Numbered from the stretch's first letter, positions 1-8,005 are shown. The stretch is DNA of 64,000 nucleotides from Actinoallomurus sp040655075 (GCF_040655075.1 NZ_JBFAJC010000007.1:124001-188000); one strand, 5' to 3'. Translations and numbers: made by a program. Notes: generated by a model from the letters alone, not told the origin.

Positions 1-21
1 CATGACGATGGTGGACTGCAC
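1..21 (-). CDS. 5' end of a divergent gene cut by the left edge
   Basis: Only seven codons are visible (GTG start at 19-21, reading VQSTIVM before the edge). The start is supported by an AAGGAG ribosome binding site ending about 7 bases upstream on the minus strand (around 26-34). The N-terminus resembles the first strand of a Rossmann fold, as in short-chain dehydrogenases that often lie divergent from MmyB-type XRE regulators such as the next gene; that identity is a guess. The product cannot be assigned from this window. Confidence 0.4.
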
Positions 22-162
22 GGGAGGCTCCTTCACTGGTCAGCGTCCGGTTCGGCGCGTCCCCAACGTTCGCCGCCCTCGCCACCGCCGACCAGTGCCG
101 TGCCCGTCAGTAGGACCGGCAGTACCCAGGCTCGTCCGGCGCCGAGTCGCGACAATGGACCC

Positions 163-1029
163 ATGGCTGCCCCCCGCTCCGGCTTCGGCGCACTCCTGCA
201 CGCCTGGCGCGACCGCCTCTCCCCGGCCGACGCCGGCTTCACCGTGACGGCCGGCCGCCGTGCTCCGGGACTACGCCGCGAGGAGCTCGCGCAGCTGGCC
301 GGGCTCTCGGTCGACTACGTCCTGCGGCTGGAGCAGGGACGCGCGAAGAATCCCTCGGCCCAGGTCGTCGGCGCCCTCGCCCGAGCCCTTCAGCTCTCCC
401 GGGCCGAGCGGGACCAGCTGTACCGAAGCGCCGGGCTCCTGCCACCACAAGACGGGACGATCAACACCCACGTGCCCCCGGGCGTCCAGCGGCTCGCCGC
501 GCGCCTTGGGGACTTCCCGATCGGGGTGTTCGCCGCCGACTGGTCCCTTGTGTGGTGGAACCCCCTGTGGAGCGCACTGCTCGGCGACCCCACCTTGGTC
601 CCGGCCGACGAGCGGAACCTCGCCCGCGCCGTCTTCGGGAACGGTGCCGCTCATGCCGCGGTGCGTCCCGTCCGGTCCGAACGCGGCGAGGACGCCTTGC
701 CGACGGCGATCGTCGCCGATCTCAAGGACACCGTGTCCCGCTATCCCGCGGATCCTCAGCTCGCGCGTCTCGTGGAGGACCTCCGAGCATCCGACGCCTT
801 CGCTCACCACTGGGCCACGGCGACGGCAGCCCAGCACACGACCGACCGGAAGACGATCCTGCATCCGGAAATCGGCGAGATCGAGCTCGACTGCGATGTC
901 CTCGTCGTTCCGGGCGCGGACCTCCGAATGGTCACCTACACGGCGGCGGCCGGAAGCAGCGACGCGGGAAAGCTCGACCTCCTTCGCGTCACAGGCGGCC
1001 GTACCACCACCGCCCGACCCACGACGTGA
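163..1029 (+). CDS. XRE-family transcriptional regulator with MmyB-like ligand-binding domain
   Basis: A 288-residue DNA-binding regulator. An XRE-type helix-turn-helix occupies about residues 30-85 (RREELAQLAGLSVDYVLRLE followed by a Gly-Arg turn), and residues about 105-270 match the MmyB-like PAS-related domain, with the hallmark Trp-rich stretch around WSLVWWNPLWSALLG. The ATG at 163 is chosen because residue 8 onward aligns with the usual N-terminus of this family; an in-frame start at 100 would add 21 Pro/Arg-rich residues with no ribosome binding site. Members of this family usually repress the divergent oxidoreductase gene, and a divergent start is visible at 21. The ligand is unknown. 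Confidence 0.9.
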   Translation: MAAPRSGFGALLHAWRDRLSPADAGFTVTAGRRAPGLRREELAQLAGLSVDYVLRLEQGRAKNPSAQVVGALARALQLSRAERDQLYRSAGLLPPQDGTINTHVPPGVQRLAARLGDFPIGVFAADWSLVWWNPLWSALLGDPTLVPADERNLARAVFGNGAAHAAVRPVRSERGEDALPTAIVADLKDTVSRYPADPQLARLVEDLRASDAFAHHWATATAAQHTTDRKTILHPEIGEIELDCDVLVVPGADLRMVTYTAAAGSSDAGKLDLLRVTGGRTTTARPTT

Positions 1030-1173
1030 TCGTCCCGGGCCGGGCGGCGGAGACCGCCCGCACGCCCGGCCGGACGAATCGCGTGTTCGAGACGCCCTCG
1101 GGAGAGGGGCACCCGTCAGCTACACGACGTTATGAACCTCACGTCGGTGACGACGTAGCCGAGGGTCCGTACC

Positions 1174-1214
1174 TCACGGAGATCCGGGTTCGTGTGATCG
1201 CCACTCCGGTCAGC
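1174..1214 (+). pseudogene. Head fragment of an oxidoreductase paralogue
   Basis: This stretch reads LTEIRVRVIATPVS and matches 2388-2426 inside the intact oxidoreductase gene (TEVRVRVIATPVN) with about 37 of 39 bases identical. Similarity ends abruptly after the repeat, 30 bases before the kinase start. It corresponds to codons about 29-41 of the 333-codon gene. With the tail fragment at 2162 it looks like what remains of a duplicated copy whose middle has been replaced. Confidence 0.7.
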
Positions 1215-1243
1215 ATCGTGTCTCGTACGGGCATGCTGTCCAG

Positions 1244-1849
1244 GTGCACTACTGCCAGTCCTGCGAGAAGCCAGTCGCCATGGAGCCGCGCAACGGGCGC
1301 GCGGTCTGCCCCGAGTGCGGCCGCACGGATGACGCTGCCGCACTCGGGCCGCTGTTCATCGTCACTGGCGCTTCCGGCTCGGGTAAAACCGCCGTCCTCG
1401 CCCCACTCGCCCGCAGGCTGCAAGGCCGCTGCATCACCTTCGACGCCGACCTGCTCATGGACGCCGCAGCCGCGCTCAGCGGCGGCCAACCGATCGACTG
1501 GCCCGCATTCCGTGGCGCATGGCTGGCCGTTGCTCACGGCGTCGCCCAATCGGGGATGCCCACGGTCCTGCTCGGACCGTTCATCCCCAGCCACCTCAAG
1601 GATCTCCCCGCCCGCCGCTGGATCGCGGACATCCATTTCATCGTGCTCGACTGCCCGGATGAGCTGCGGCGCACCCGTATCAGCACCCGCCCTCCCTGGC
1701 GAAGCCGCGACATCGAAGAGCAAGTCGAATTCGGTCAATGGCTCCGCCGCAACATCACCGACCGCGTCGACACCAGCAGCGGAACCCCAGAAGACACCGC
1801 AGCGGCCATCGCCGCCTGGATCGACCGCCACCTCACAGACACCCAATAG
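1244..1849 (+). CDS. Zinc-ribbon P-loop NTPase/kinase-like protein
   Basis: A 201-residue soluble protein. The N-terminus is a zinc ribbon with Cys4-x2-Cys7 and Cys22-x2-Cys25. A Walker A motif GASGSGKT lies at residues 42-49, followed by the short single-domain architecture of small-molecule or nucleotide kinases, with a late Arg-rich lid (DELRRTRISTRPPWRSRD). The substrate is not evident. The start is GTG at 1244; the zinc ribbon begins at once, so a later start is unlikely. It lies between two fragments of a duplicated oxidoreductase gene (1174 and 2162), so it has probably been inserted or recombined into that copy. Confidence 0.75.
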   Translation: MHYCQSCEKPVAMEPRNGRAVCPECGRTDDAAALGPLFIVTGASGSGKTAVLAPLARRLQGRCITFDADLLMDAAAALSGGQPIDWPAFRGAWLAVAHGVAQSGMPTVLLGPFIPSHLKDLPARRWIADIHFIVLDCPDELRRTRISTRPPWRSRDIEEQVEFGQWLRRNITDRVDTSSGTPEDTAAAIAAWIDRHLTDTQ

Positions 1850-2161
1850 GGCGTCAAGTGACGATTGCGGTCATGGGCATGACCTCGCCATCTGCGGCAA
1901 TCTTGTACGACGTGGCCGCCGTACGGCTTGGAACGAAGTGGGGCGGGCCACCCGGACCTCGAAGGCCTCACCGGAGCGGATTATGGGACTTTCTTCCGTC
2001 CGGGGCGACTGCCCTCGTTCTGCGCTGTCCCGCCACACGGCAATTTTCCCGTCTGTGTGCACACCGCAGAACAAGGGGCCTTGCCCATCGGCGACATTCA
2101 GGCGTTATGCCGGGTATCGCTCCGGCCACGACCCGCCTCACCCCAGGGAAAAGTTGCTCGC

Positions 2162-2197
2162 TTCCCACTCGATCAGATCGAGGCGGGCCGTGACCCA
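2162..2197 (+). pseudogene. Tail fragment of an oxidoreductase paralogue
   Basis: Reads FPLDQIEAGRDP and matches 3217-3251 of the intact gene (FPLDQIRAAVTQ) with about 33 of 36 positions identical and one inserted base that shifts the frame. It corresponds to codons about 305-316 near the C-terminus. The 300 bases between the kinase stop (1849) and this point have no convincing gene; they may be decayed remains of the same copy. Confidence 0.65.
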
Positions 2198-2304
2198 CAC
2201 GGAATCGATCAAGCGCCTCGAATAGCAGCTTGCGACAGCGGGTATTCACAGCATTCGGAGCAGCTTCCGGACGGAAAGGAAGCGACACATCTCGGGGGCG
2301 AGCG

Positions 2305-3306
2305 ATGAAAGGTGTCGTTTTCGACCGGCATGGCGAACCGAAGGACGTGCTCGCGGTCACGGACCGGCCCACTCCCGAACCGGGGGCCACGGAGGTCCGG
2401 GTTCGTGTGATCGCCACTCCGGTCAACCCGTCCGATCTGCTGTACGTGCGGGGCCACTACGCCGGCGTCGAAGCGCGTTTTCCCGCTCCCGTCGGCTTTG
2501 AAGGCGTCGGCGTCATCGACGCCCTGGGCCCGCAGGTGGAGGGGTGGGAGCCTGGGCAGCGTGTCGTGGTCGTCAACGGCCAGGGAGGCAACTGGGCGGA
2601 GTACGCGGTGGTGCCGGCCCACGACCTGCTCCCCGCACCGGAGGGGCTTCCCGATGAGCAGGTGGCCTCCTTCATGATCAATCCGGCCTCGGCCCTCCTC
2701 ATGGTCCGTCACGTGCTGGCGGTGCCCCGGGGTGAGTGGCTGCTCCAGTCGGCGGCCACCTCGGAACTGGGCCGCATGGTGATCCGGCTGGCGAAACGCG
2801 ACGGCATCCGAACGGTCAATATCGTCCGCCGCCGCGAGGCGGTCACGGAACTGGAGCGCCTGGGCGCCGACGTCGTCCTGGTGACCGACGACGGCCCGAT
2901 CGACGAACAGGTCCGCCGCGCCGTCGACCCGGAAGGAGTCAAGTACGCCATCGACCCGGTGATCGGGGACACCGGCACCCAGATGTTCAAGGCGCTCCAC
3001 GAGGACGGGCTGATGCTGCTCTACGGCTCTCTTACCCGCCGGCCGATGCTCGTGGGAGATGACCCGCGCTACATTCTCGCCGGCCGCCGGAGGCTGGAGG
3101 TCTACTGGCTCGGATACTGGCTGCCGAGGCTCGACCGGGAAATGCGGGAAACCCTGGTCCAGGACATCGTCGAGCTCATGCGCGAGGGAATCCTCGAAAC
3201 CTCCGCCGGGACGAAGTTCCCGCTCGATCAGATCAGGGCGGCCGTGACCCAGTCGGAGACGAAGAGCCGGCAGGGAAAGGTGCTCCTCATACCCGGATCG
3301 GAGTAG
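2305..3306 (+). CDS. Zinc-independent MDR oxidoreductase (enoyl/quinone reductase type)
   Basis: A 333-residue medium-chain dehydrogenase/reductase. An N-terminal GroES-like fold (residues 1-120, with NPSDLLYVRGHY and the VGFEGVG turn) is followed by a Rossmann domain (about 125-290) and a C-terminal return segment (FPLDQIRAAVTQSETKSRQG). The cysteine ligands of structural and catalytic zinc are absent, as in 2-enoyl-thioester and quinone reductases that use NADPH. The ATG at 2305 follows a GGGGGCGA ribosome binding site; an upstream in-frame start at 2230 would add a 25-residue unrelated tail. Short pieces of a second copy lie upstream at 1174 and 2162. Confidence 0.88.
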   Translation: MKGVVFDRHGEPKDVLAVTDRPTPEPGATEVRVRVIATPVNPSDLLYVRGHYAGVEARFPAPVGFEGVGVIDALGPQVEGWEPGQRVVVVNGQGGNWAEYAVVPAHDLLPAPEGLPDEQVASFMINPASALLMVRHVLAVPRGEWLLQSAATSELGRMVIRLAKRDGIRTVNIVRRREAVTELERLGADVVLVTDDGPIDEQVRRAVDPEGVKYAIDPVIGDTGTQMFKALHEDGLMLLYGSLTRRPMLVGDDPRYILAGRRRLEVYWLGYWLPRLDREMRETLVQDIVELMREGILETSAGTKFPLDQIRAAVTQSETKSRQGKVLLIPGSE

Positions 3307-3402
3307 AAGCGCTCCGCGCTCCGGTCAGCAGACACCCCGGGGCGATCGGCCGCCCAGGCTCACGTTCGTGGTCAGCGCCCCAGGGCCCGTATTTGGTTGT
3401 GA

Positions 3403-3503
3403 TCATCTGGTGGTGCGGGTGAGGTCTGCGAGCCAGATCATCGATGCGCGCAGGTGCAGGCTGGCGAGGTAGCTGTCGGGGGGGCGTAGCGGGTGGCGAT
3501 GCC
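3403..3503 (-). pseudogene. IS5-family transposase C-terminal remnant
   Basis: On the minus strand the sequence reads GIATRY, then, after a frameshift in a run of seven C residues (complement of 3478-3484), DSYLASLHLRASMIWLADLT and a TGA stop at 3403-3405. This matches from memory the common end of actinobacterial IS5-type transposases (GIATRYDK-x-DSYLA-x-LHLRA). The rest of the transposase is gone. Confidence 0.6.
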
Positions 3504-3523
3504 CCCGCGACCGGTCGGTCCTC

Positions 3524-4276
3524 GTGGGTACCGTGTCGCGGGTGATGGTTAAGGAGTGCGAACGTGTTCAGACCTCCTGGTTCCGAGCGCGGGCTGAGGC
3601 ACTCGGCGGCGAGGCATGGGACGATGGTGCGCTGACCTGGACGGACGGCCCCGACGGCTTGAATCTGATGTTCCCGGGCGAGCTCGACACGTCGGCGGTC
3701 CGGCGCGGGGTCCAGGAGGCGCTGGCTCGCGGGCGACCGCTGGTCGGCGCGTGGCTGAGCACGGGCGTCGATCCATCGGCGCTGCGGGAGTGCGGATTCG
3801 ATCGCGGCTGGCCGATCCGGTGGATGGCGGCATCGCTGGCAGCGGTCGCCGCGGACGAAGGCGACGTGGACGACCGCATCGAGCTCCAGACGGACACGCT
3901 CGACTACGACGGCGAGTACGCCGACTACCGTGACCAGTTGGCGTTGGCACGGCGAGAACCGCAGGTGGCGTGGTACGCAGCCGCATATGCGCGTCCTGCT
4001 TCGTCTGACCGGCCCCGACGGTTCGCCGGGCGTGCCTGGTCGTTCTACGACGGCGGCCCGAATGGCGTCGCCGGGGTGTTCGACATGGAGGTCTGGCCGC
4101 GCTTCCGTCGTCGCGGACTGGGAACCGGCCTGCTGCGGACGGTGTGTTCCGCAGCGCGGCGAGCCGGAGCGGCGCAGGCGGTGTTGAACGCGACGGACGA
4201 GGGCCGCCTCCTGTATGGCACGTGCGGGTTCACGCCAATCGGCGAAGGCATCACCTGGTGGCTTCACCTGCGGTAA
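3524..4276 (+). CDS. GNAT-family N-acetyltransferase
   Basis: A 250-residue protein with a C-terminal GNAT domain (about residues 130-250). Motif A is clear, DMEVWPRFRRRGLGTGLL, giving the R-x-x-G-x-G acetyl-CoA pyrophosphate loop, and motif B ends in LLYGTCGFTPIGE. The N-terminal 120 residues are variable and may form a second, degenerate GNAT lobe. GTG at 3524 gives the longest plausible form; ATG at 3545 is an alternative. The acceptor cannot be predicted. The gene is bracketed by inverted repeats and lies beside a transposase tail, so it may be a mobile passenger gene. Confidence 0.85.
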   Translation: MGTVSRVMVKECERVQTSWFRARAEALGGEAWDDGALTWTDGPDGLNLMFPGELDTSAVRRGVQEALARGRPLVGAWLSTGVDPSALRECGFDRGWPIRWMAASLAAVAADEGDVDDRIELQTDTLDYDGEYADYRDQLALARREPQVAWYAAAYARPASSDRPRRFAGRAWSFYDGGPNGVAGVFDMEVWPRFRRRGLGTGLLRTVCSAARRAGAAQAVLNATDEGRLLYGTCGFTPIGEGITWWLHLR

Positions 4277-4318
4277 CGCGGCTAGGGCCGGCGTGGCCGG
4301 GGCGTCTAAATACGAGCC

Positions 4319-4861
4319 CTAGACATGGTCGCCGTCGCGCAGGTGGACGAGTGGCAGAAAGACCTCGTCCACGGTCCCGGCCATGTCGGGGGAGGCGGAC
4401 CCGTCCAGTAGGGCATGCTGCAGCACAACAATGGGGAGGCGCAGGATTCGCGGGCCGATCGCGGCCGGGTCGAAGCCGGCCGCGGCCACCACCTCGGCCA
4501 GCTGTGCCGTAGCCTCATCGGCCTTGCGGCGCCGCAGTGCCGCGGTCAGCCCCGGATCAAGGCCGACGGCCAGCAGTCCGTGATGTCCGGCGGCCACGCT
4601 CTGCAGGATCGCCAGCGTGTCCGCCCGCAGGTCGCCGGTGCGAGCTGGACGGCCGAGCCGGGGCACCCGCCGCTCGAGCACGGCGGACACCAGATCCTCC
4701 TTGCCCGGCCACCGCCGATACAGAACCGCCTTGCTGGTCCCGGCCTTGGCTGCGACGCCCGCCATCGTGAACCCGCCATAGCCGGTCGCGACAAGCTCCG
4801 CCCAGGCAGCGTCCAGGATCGCCTCTTCCAGCACCGCACCGCGACGCCTGCTCTCACCCAC
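4319..4861 (-). CDS. TetR/AcrR-family repressor
   Basis: A 180-residue regulator with a standard TetR helix-turn-helix at about residues 10-57 (FTMAGVAAKAGTSKAVLYRR) and a helical ligand domain. It is divergent from the hydrolase gene at 4936, and twin palindromes lie between them, so it most likely represses both. It is a little short for the family, and its TAG stop (4319-4321) lies inside the right inverted repeat of the GNAT element, so the last helix may have been altered by insertion of that element. Confidence 0.9.
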   Translation of the reverse strand: MGESRRRGAVLEEAILDAAWAELVATGYGGFTMAGVAAKAGTSKAVLYRRWPGKEDLVSAVLERRVPRLGRPARTGDLRADTLAILQSVAAGHHGLLAVGLDPGLTAALRRRKADEATAQLAEVVAAAGFDPAAIGPRILRLPIVVLQHALLDGSASPDMAGTVDEVFLPLVHLRDGDHV

Positions 4862-4866
4862 AAGCT

Positions 4867-4937
4867 TAAGATACCCCGAGTTTCCTATTGCCCCTGGAGT
4901 GGGTTAGCCTCACCGTAAGAAACCCCGAGTTCCTTAT
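4867..4937. promoter_or_regulatory. Twin TetR operators
   Basis: Two copies of a 22-base site start at 4867 and 4916 (49 bases apart) with 19 of 22 bases identical. The downstream copy is a near-perfect palindrome: TAAGAAAC, centre CCCGA, then GTTCCTTA. The upstream copy reads TAAGATAC, CCCGA, GTTTCCTA. They fill the space between the TetR start (4861) and the hydrolase start, which is what an autoregulated TetR/target pair would show. Confidence 0.75.
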
Positions 4938-5754
4938 GGAGGCATCGTTGGAGAGCATTCTCAAGGTCTCGGGTGCCGAGATCTTCTACAGGACGCGCGG
5001 GAGCGGCCCGGTGCTGCTCCTCCTGCCCGGCGGAGACGGCGATGCCGACGCCTGCGACGGCCTAGCCGTCCACCTGGAGGACGCCTTCACAGTCGTCACC
5101 TTCGACCGCCGTGGCCTGTCCCGCAGCACCAGCACCGGTGCGGCACCCGACCTGACCATCCACGCCGACGACGCAGCCCGCGTCCTCGCCACCGTCACCC
5201 ACCAGCCCGCCCTGGTATTCGGCGCCAGCATCGGCGCCCTGATCGCCCTGGAACTGACGACCCGCCACCCCGACCAGGTCCGCGTCGCCGTCGCCCACGA
5301 ACCACCGGTCGGCACGCTGCTGCCCGCGGACACCCGCGCCGAACTGGCCGGCGACCAGCTGGCCGTCGAGGAGGCGCACCGCCGCGATGGGGCCCTCGCA
5401 GCAATGGCGCAGTTCATACGGCTGGCCCGGCTGGACTTCAGCGACCGCGAACCCGACGTCCACTTCACACCTCCAGGCCCGGAACGGCTGCCGAACCTGG
5501 AGTTCTTCCTCACCCACGACGCCCCCGCAGTACGCCGATACCACCCCGACATCACCGCCCTGCGCGCCCACGCCACGAAGATCGTGCCCGCCGTCGGCGC
5601 GACCACGACCGGCCCGATCGCACAATGCGCGCACGCGCTGGCAGACCTGCTGAACACGCCCGTGACGACCCTGCCCGGCGGCCACAACGGTTTCGCATCC
5701 CACCCCCGTGCCCTCGCCGCCCACCTGCGCACGATCTTCGCCGCACACCGATGA
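4936..5754 (+). CDS. Alpha/beta-fold hydrolase
   Basis: A 272-residue hydrolase. The oxyanion/entry segment is LLLLPGGDGDADACDGLA, the nucleophile elbow is FGASIGALIAL (G-x-S-x-G) near residue 97, and the catalytic His lies in LPGGHNGFASH near the C-terminus. Closest in type are the TetR-controlled hydrolases of actinomycetes; the substrate is unknown. Start choice matters: ATG 4936 overlaps the second operator and has no ribosome binding site, while TTG 4948 has GGAGG six bases upstream (4938-4942). The TTG may well be the true start, leaving the operator wholly in the leader. Confidence 0.85.
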   Translation: MEASLESILKVSGAEIFYRTRGSGPVLLLLPGGDGDADACDGLAVHLEDAFTVVTFDRRGLSRSTSTGAAPDLTIHADDAARVLATVTHQPALVFGASIGALIALELTTRHPDQVRVAVAHEPPVGTLLPADTRAELAGDQLAVEEAHRRDGALAAMAQFIRLARLDFSDREPDVHFTPPGPERLPNLEFFLTHDAPAVRRYHPDITALRAHATKIVPAVGATTTGPIAQCAHALADLLNTPVTTLPGGHNGFASHPRALAAHLRTIFAAHR

Positions 5755-5840
5755 AAGAGCGCGCTGCCGCCAACCGACATCCACCGGCGTATCACCAGAC
5801 CCGGCGAACGTTGTTGGACACCGCACCAGCCGCCGGGCGT

Positions 5841-6347
5841 TCAGGCCCGGGACGCCGGTGCGGCGAGCTCGGCCAGATGGTGCAGCGAGTTGGTGAGATG
5901 CTCAGGACCGAACGGCGGGAACTGGAAGCGCTCCCGGATGACCTGCGGCGCCGCCGACCAGTCGTAGGTGAGCGTGACCTCAGTCTCGGACGGACCGAGC
6001 GCCGCAAGGTCGTAGCGCCAGTTCCAGCCGCCGAACTCCAGTTGACCGTCGTCCGTCTCCATCCCCGGCAGCCAGCCGATGGCGCGCGGTGGGTCGAGCA
6101 CCTGGACCTTGTTGGCCATCCGGTACTCACCGTTTGGATGGTTGGGGTGATACATGTCCATCCGGAAGACCTGCCCCACCTCGGTCAGCGGCGCCTGGTC
6201 TACGGATTCCCGAACCCAGCCGGTGCCATCGATCGCTGAATGGGTCGTCGGGTCCGCCAGCACCGCGAACACCCTCGCGGCCGGCACGGCGACAGTCAGG
6301 GTGGCGCTCACGTTCTCCTGGTCCACGGTGTGCACGCTCCTCGTCAT
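5841..6347 (-). CDS. SRPBCC-family (START/polyketide cyclase-like) protein
   Basis: A 168-residue helix-grip protein that would bind a hydrophobic ligand in a cavity. The opening strand and helix VSATLTVAVPAARVFAVLAD and the late segment YDWSAAPQVIRERFQFPPFG are typical of SRPBCC proteins related to polyketide cyclases. The ATG at 6347 is preferred over an in-frame start at 6419 because the family fold begins a few residues later. Convergent with the hydrolase at 4936. No catalytic residues can be assigned. Confidence 0.8.
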   Translation of the reverse strand: MTRSVHTVDQENVSATLTVAVPAARVFAVLADPTTHSAIDGTGWVRESVDQAPLTEVGQVFRMDMYHPNHPNGEYRMANKVQVLDPPRAIGWLPGMETDDGQLEFGGWNWRYDLAALGPSETEVTLTYDWSAAPQVIRERFQFPPFGPEHLTNSLHHLAELAAPASRA

Positions 6348-6559
6348 CTCATCTCGGACCTCCCGCAGGCGCGGAAGGGACGTTCCAACATGTAGACAAC
6401 GCGGCGAGGCGAAACTCATCGGTCTCGTGAGCGGAACCTAAGCGGCTTGACCAGCGCTCCGAGGCCCGCAGAGGACGAGATGCGTGACCTCCACGCATGT
6501 CCCGCCCTCTTCGCCCGAGTAGCTCGACGTGCGCCAAGGACTGTCCGCGAGGTTGTGGC

Positions 6560-7360
6560 TCACATTTCCTCCAAGAAGGCGCGGATCCGTTTCTCCGACT
6601 CGGACCTGGGGAGCGCTTCTCCCCTGATCTGCTCGAACCGTATCGCGAGTGCATGGACCTGTTGAGGGGCCTGAATCAAATGCCCGTAACCGCCAGCGGC
6701 GTCGGCATATCCGATACCCAGGCCCTCGACGAACCCGAGCAGGGTGAACCCACTCGACAGATACACGGGGCGACCGGCCGGGATCACCTGGATGCTGATG
6801 TTCGGTCGCTCCATCATCTCGAGGAGATGAGCGAGCTGCTCCCTCATCACATCGACGCCGCCGACCGGCTCGCGGAGCGCCGCCTCCTTTATCAAGACCA
6901 CGATGAAGGGCGGTTCGTCCTGCTGGAGGATGTCTTGCCGACCCATGCGAACCGCGAGGCCCCGCTCCAGTCGGTCTCCTCGGTTCGCCGCACTGAGCAA
7001 CGCCCGAGCGTAGGCCTCACTCTGGAGCAGGCCGGGCACGAACTGCGGCTCGTACACCTTCAATGACGCCGCCTGTTGTTCGTACTCGATGTACTCGGCG
7101 AAGCCCATCGGGAGTGTCACCTCCCGTACGACGTGCGGGTGGAGTTCTTCGAAGTACCTGTCCAGGTTGAACAGGCGGTCGAGGTCTTTTGACACGTCGA
7201 GGGTTGGGATGCGGCGGCCGTTCTCGAAGTGGCCGATCATCTTGCCGCTGATGATGCATTCCCGGCCCACGTCGTCCTGGGTGAGTTCGGCGCGCTCGCG
7301 GTGGAGGCGCAGCCGGTAGGCGTACTGCTCGGCGGCCGAGGCTGACGGATCGATGTCCAC
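6560..7360 (-). CDS. Helix-turn-helix regulator with DUF5753 (Scr1-type)
   Basis: A 266-residue regulator: XRE helix-turn-helix at about residues 15-70 (LRLHRERAELTQDDVGREC, then a second helix ending HFENGRRIP), followed by DUF5753 (about 87-262, from KVYEPQFVPGLLQSEAYARA to HLIQAPQQVHALAIRFEQIR). In actinomycetes this architecture is usually encoded next to very small acidic proteins (often DUF397) and has been described as antitoxin-like. GTG at 7360 is chosen because GGAG lies five bases upstream and the family N-terminus begins here. Divergent from the two small genes at 7461 and 7732. Confidence 0.9.
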   Translation of the reverse strand: MDIDPSASAAEQYAYRLRLHRERAELTQDDVGRECIISGKMIGHFENGRRIPTLDVSKDLDRLFNLDRYFEELHPHVVREVTLPMGFAEYIEYEQQAASLKVYEPQFVPGLLQSEAYARALLSAANRGDRLERGLAVRMGRQDILQQDEPPFIVVLIKEAALREPVGGVDVMREQLAHLLEMMERPNISIQVIPAGRPVYLSSGFTLLGFVEGLGIGYADAAGGYGHLIQAPQQVHALAIRFEQIRGEALPRSESEKRIRAFLEEM

Positions 7361-7460
7361 GTGGTCTCCGCGGAGGGTTGGAGAGCTGCAGATATGGCCG
7401 AGAGTAGCCGGACGGCGACAGTCTGGAGCGGGAAACCGATCGAATTCCAGGAGGTCGCGG

Positions 7461-7751
7461 ATGGGCAGAGAGACGACGGGCGGGGCGGTCGCCCGCCATC
7501 TGCACGAACTGCGGGATTGGCTGGACGCCGCCGGCTTCACCGCCACGGTCGAGACGCCGCGCGGCGGCATGCCGTACGTGCGGGTCGGGAACCGGCACGC
7601 GCCCGTCCTCTGCGAGAAGATCCGGATCGATCGCTACCGGGTCGACGGCGACGCGCTGTGGTTCTTCTACTCCTGGGGCGACCCGATCTGTCCCGCCCAG
7701 GAGACGAGCCGGGCCGCTCAGGAGATCACCAATGTCCTCGGCAACCGGTGA
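7461..7751 (+). CDS. Small protein of unknown function, divergent from DUF5753 regulator
   Basis: A 96-residue soluble protein with a strong ribosome binding site (AGGAGG at 7449-7454). It begins with an amphipathic helix (HLHELRDWLDAAGFTATVET), followed by short strands and a WFFYSWGDPI core. I do not recognise the family with confidence. It overlaps the next gene by 20 bases, so the two are translated together. The position opposite a Scr1-type regulator suggests a small partner protein, analogous to but different from the usual DUF397 partner. Confidence 0.75.
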   Translation: MGRETTGGAVARHLHELRDWLDAAGFTATVETPRGGMPYVRVGNRHAPVLCEKIRIDRYRVDGDALWFFYSWGDPICPAQETSRAAQEITNVLGNR

Positions 7752-7995
7752 CTCCCCGGCGCCGGTGACGCGGGTCGATCAGGTCGGGTTCGGCCGGGCG
7801 CCGGATCCGGTCTGGGAGACGCGGTGGGTGTGGCTGGATCGGCTTCGCCGGGAGTTCCCGGGGTGGGTGGCGCTGTTCGATCCGTTCGCGTCCGTCTGGG
7901 TCGCGGTGCGGGGACGAGAGGCGTATGTGACGGGTGCGACGGTGTACGAGCTTCGTGATCGTCTCGAGTCCCGGCGCAGGTCGGCGCTGCCGTAA
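7732..7995 (+). CDS. Small protein of unknown function
   Basis: An 87-residue protein with ATG at 7732 inside the previous gene, in a different frame. The middle is Trp-rich (WETRWVWLDRLRREFPGWV) and the end is a short basic helix (YELRDRLESRRR). No signal peptide or membrane segment. I do not recognise the family. Codon use has the high-GC third-position pattern of its neighbours, supporting a real gene despite the overlap. LtrA follows 10 bases downstream. Confidence 0.7.
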   Translation: MSSATGDSPAPVTRVDQVGFGRAPDPVWETRWVWLDRLRREFPGWVALFDPFASVWVAVRGREAYVTGATVYELRDRLESRRRSALP

Positions 7996-8005
7996 TCTTC
8001 GGCGC

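Larger units (their letters stand above)
3381..4321. mobile_element. Candidate IS-derived element carrying a GNAT gene
   Basis: The left end (3382-3396, AGGGCCCGTATTTGG) and right end (4307-4321, reverse complement AGGGCTCGTATTTAG) are imperfect inverted repeats, 13 of 15 identical with two transitions. Directly inside the left repeat is the decayed C-terminal end of an IS5-type transposase (3403-3503, minus strand), in the position expected for such an element. The interior is otherwise a GNAT gene. The right repeat contains the stop codon of the flanking TetR gene. I see no clear target-site duplication, so the element is inferred, not proven. Confidence 0.45.

Noticed and set aside
1850..2160. 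Coding region after the kinase
   Set aside because: A frame is open here but its composition is irregular and it matches nothing; it is more likely decayed oxidoreductase sequence.
3370..4330. Target-site duplication around the GNAT element
   Set aside because: No matching direct repeat was seen immediately outside the two inverted repeats.
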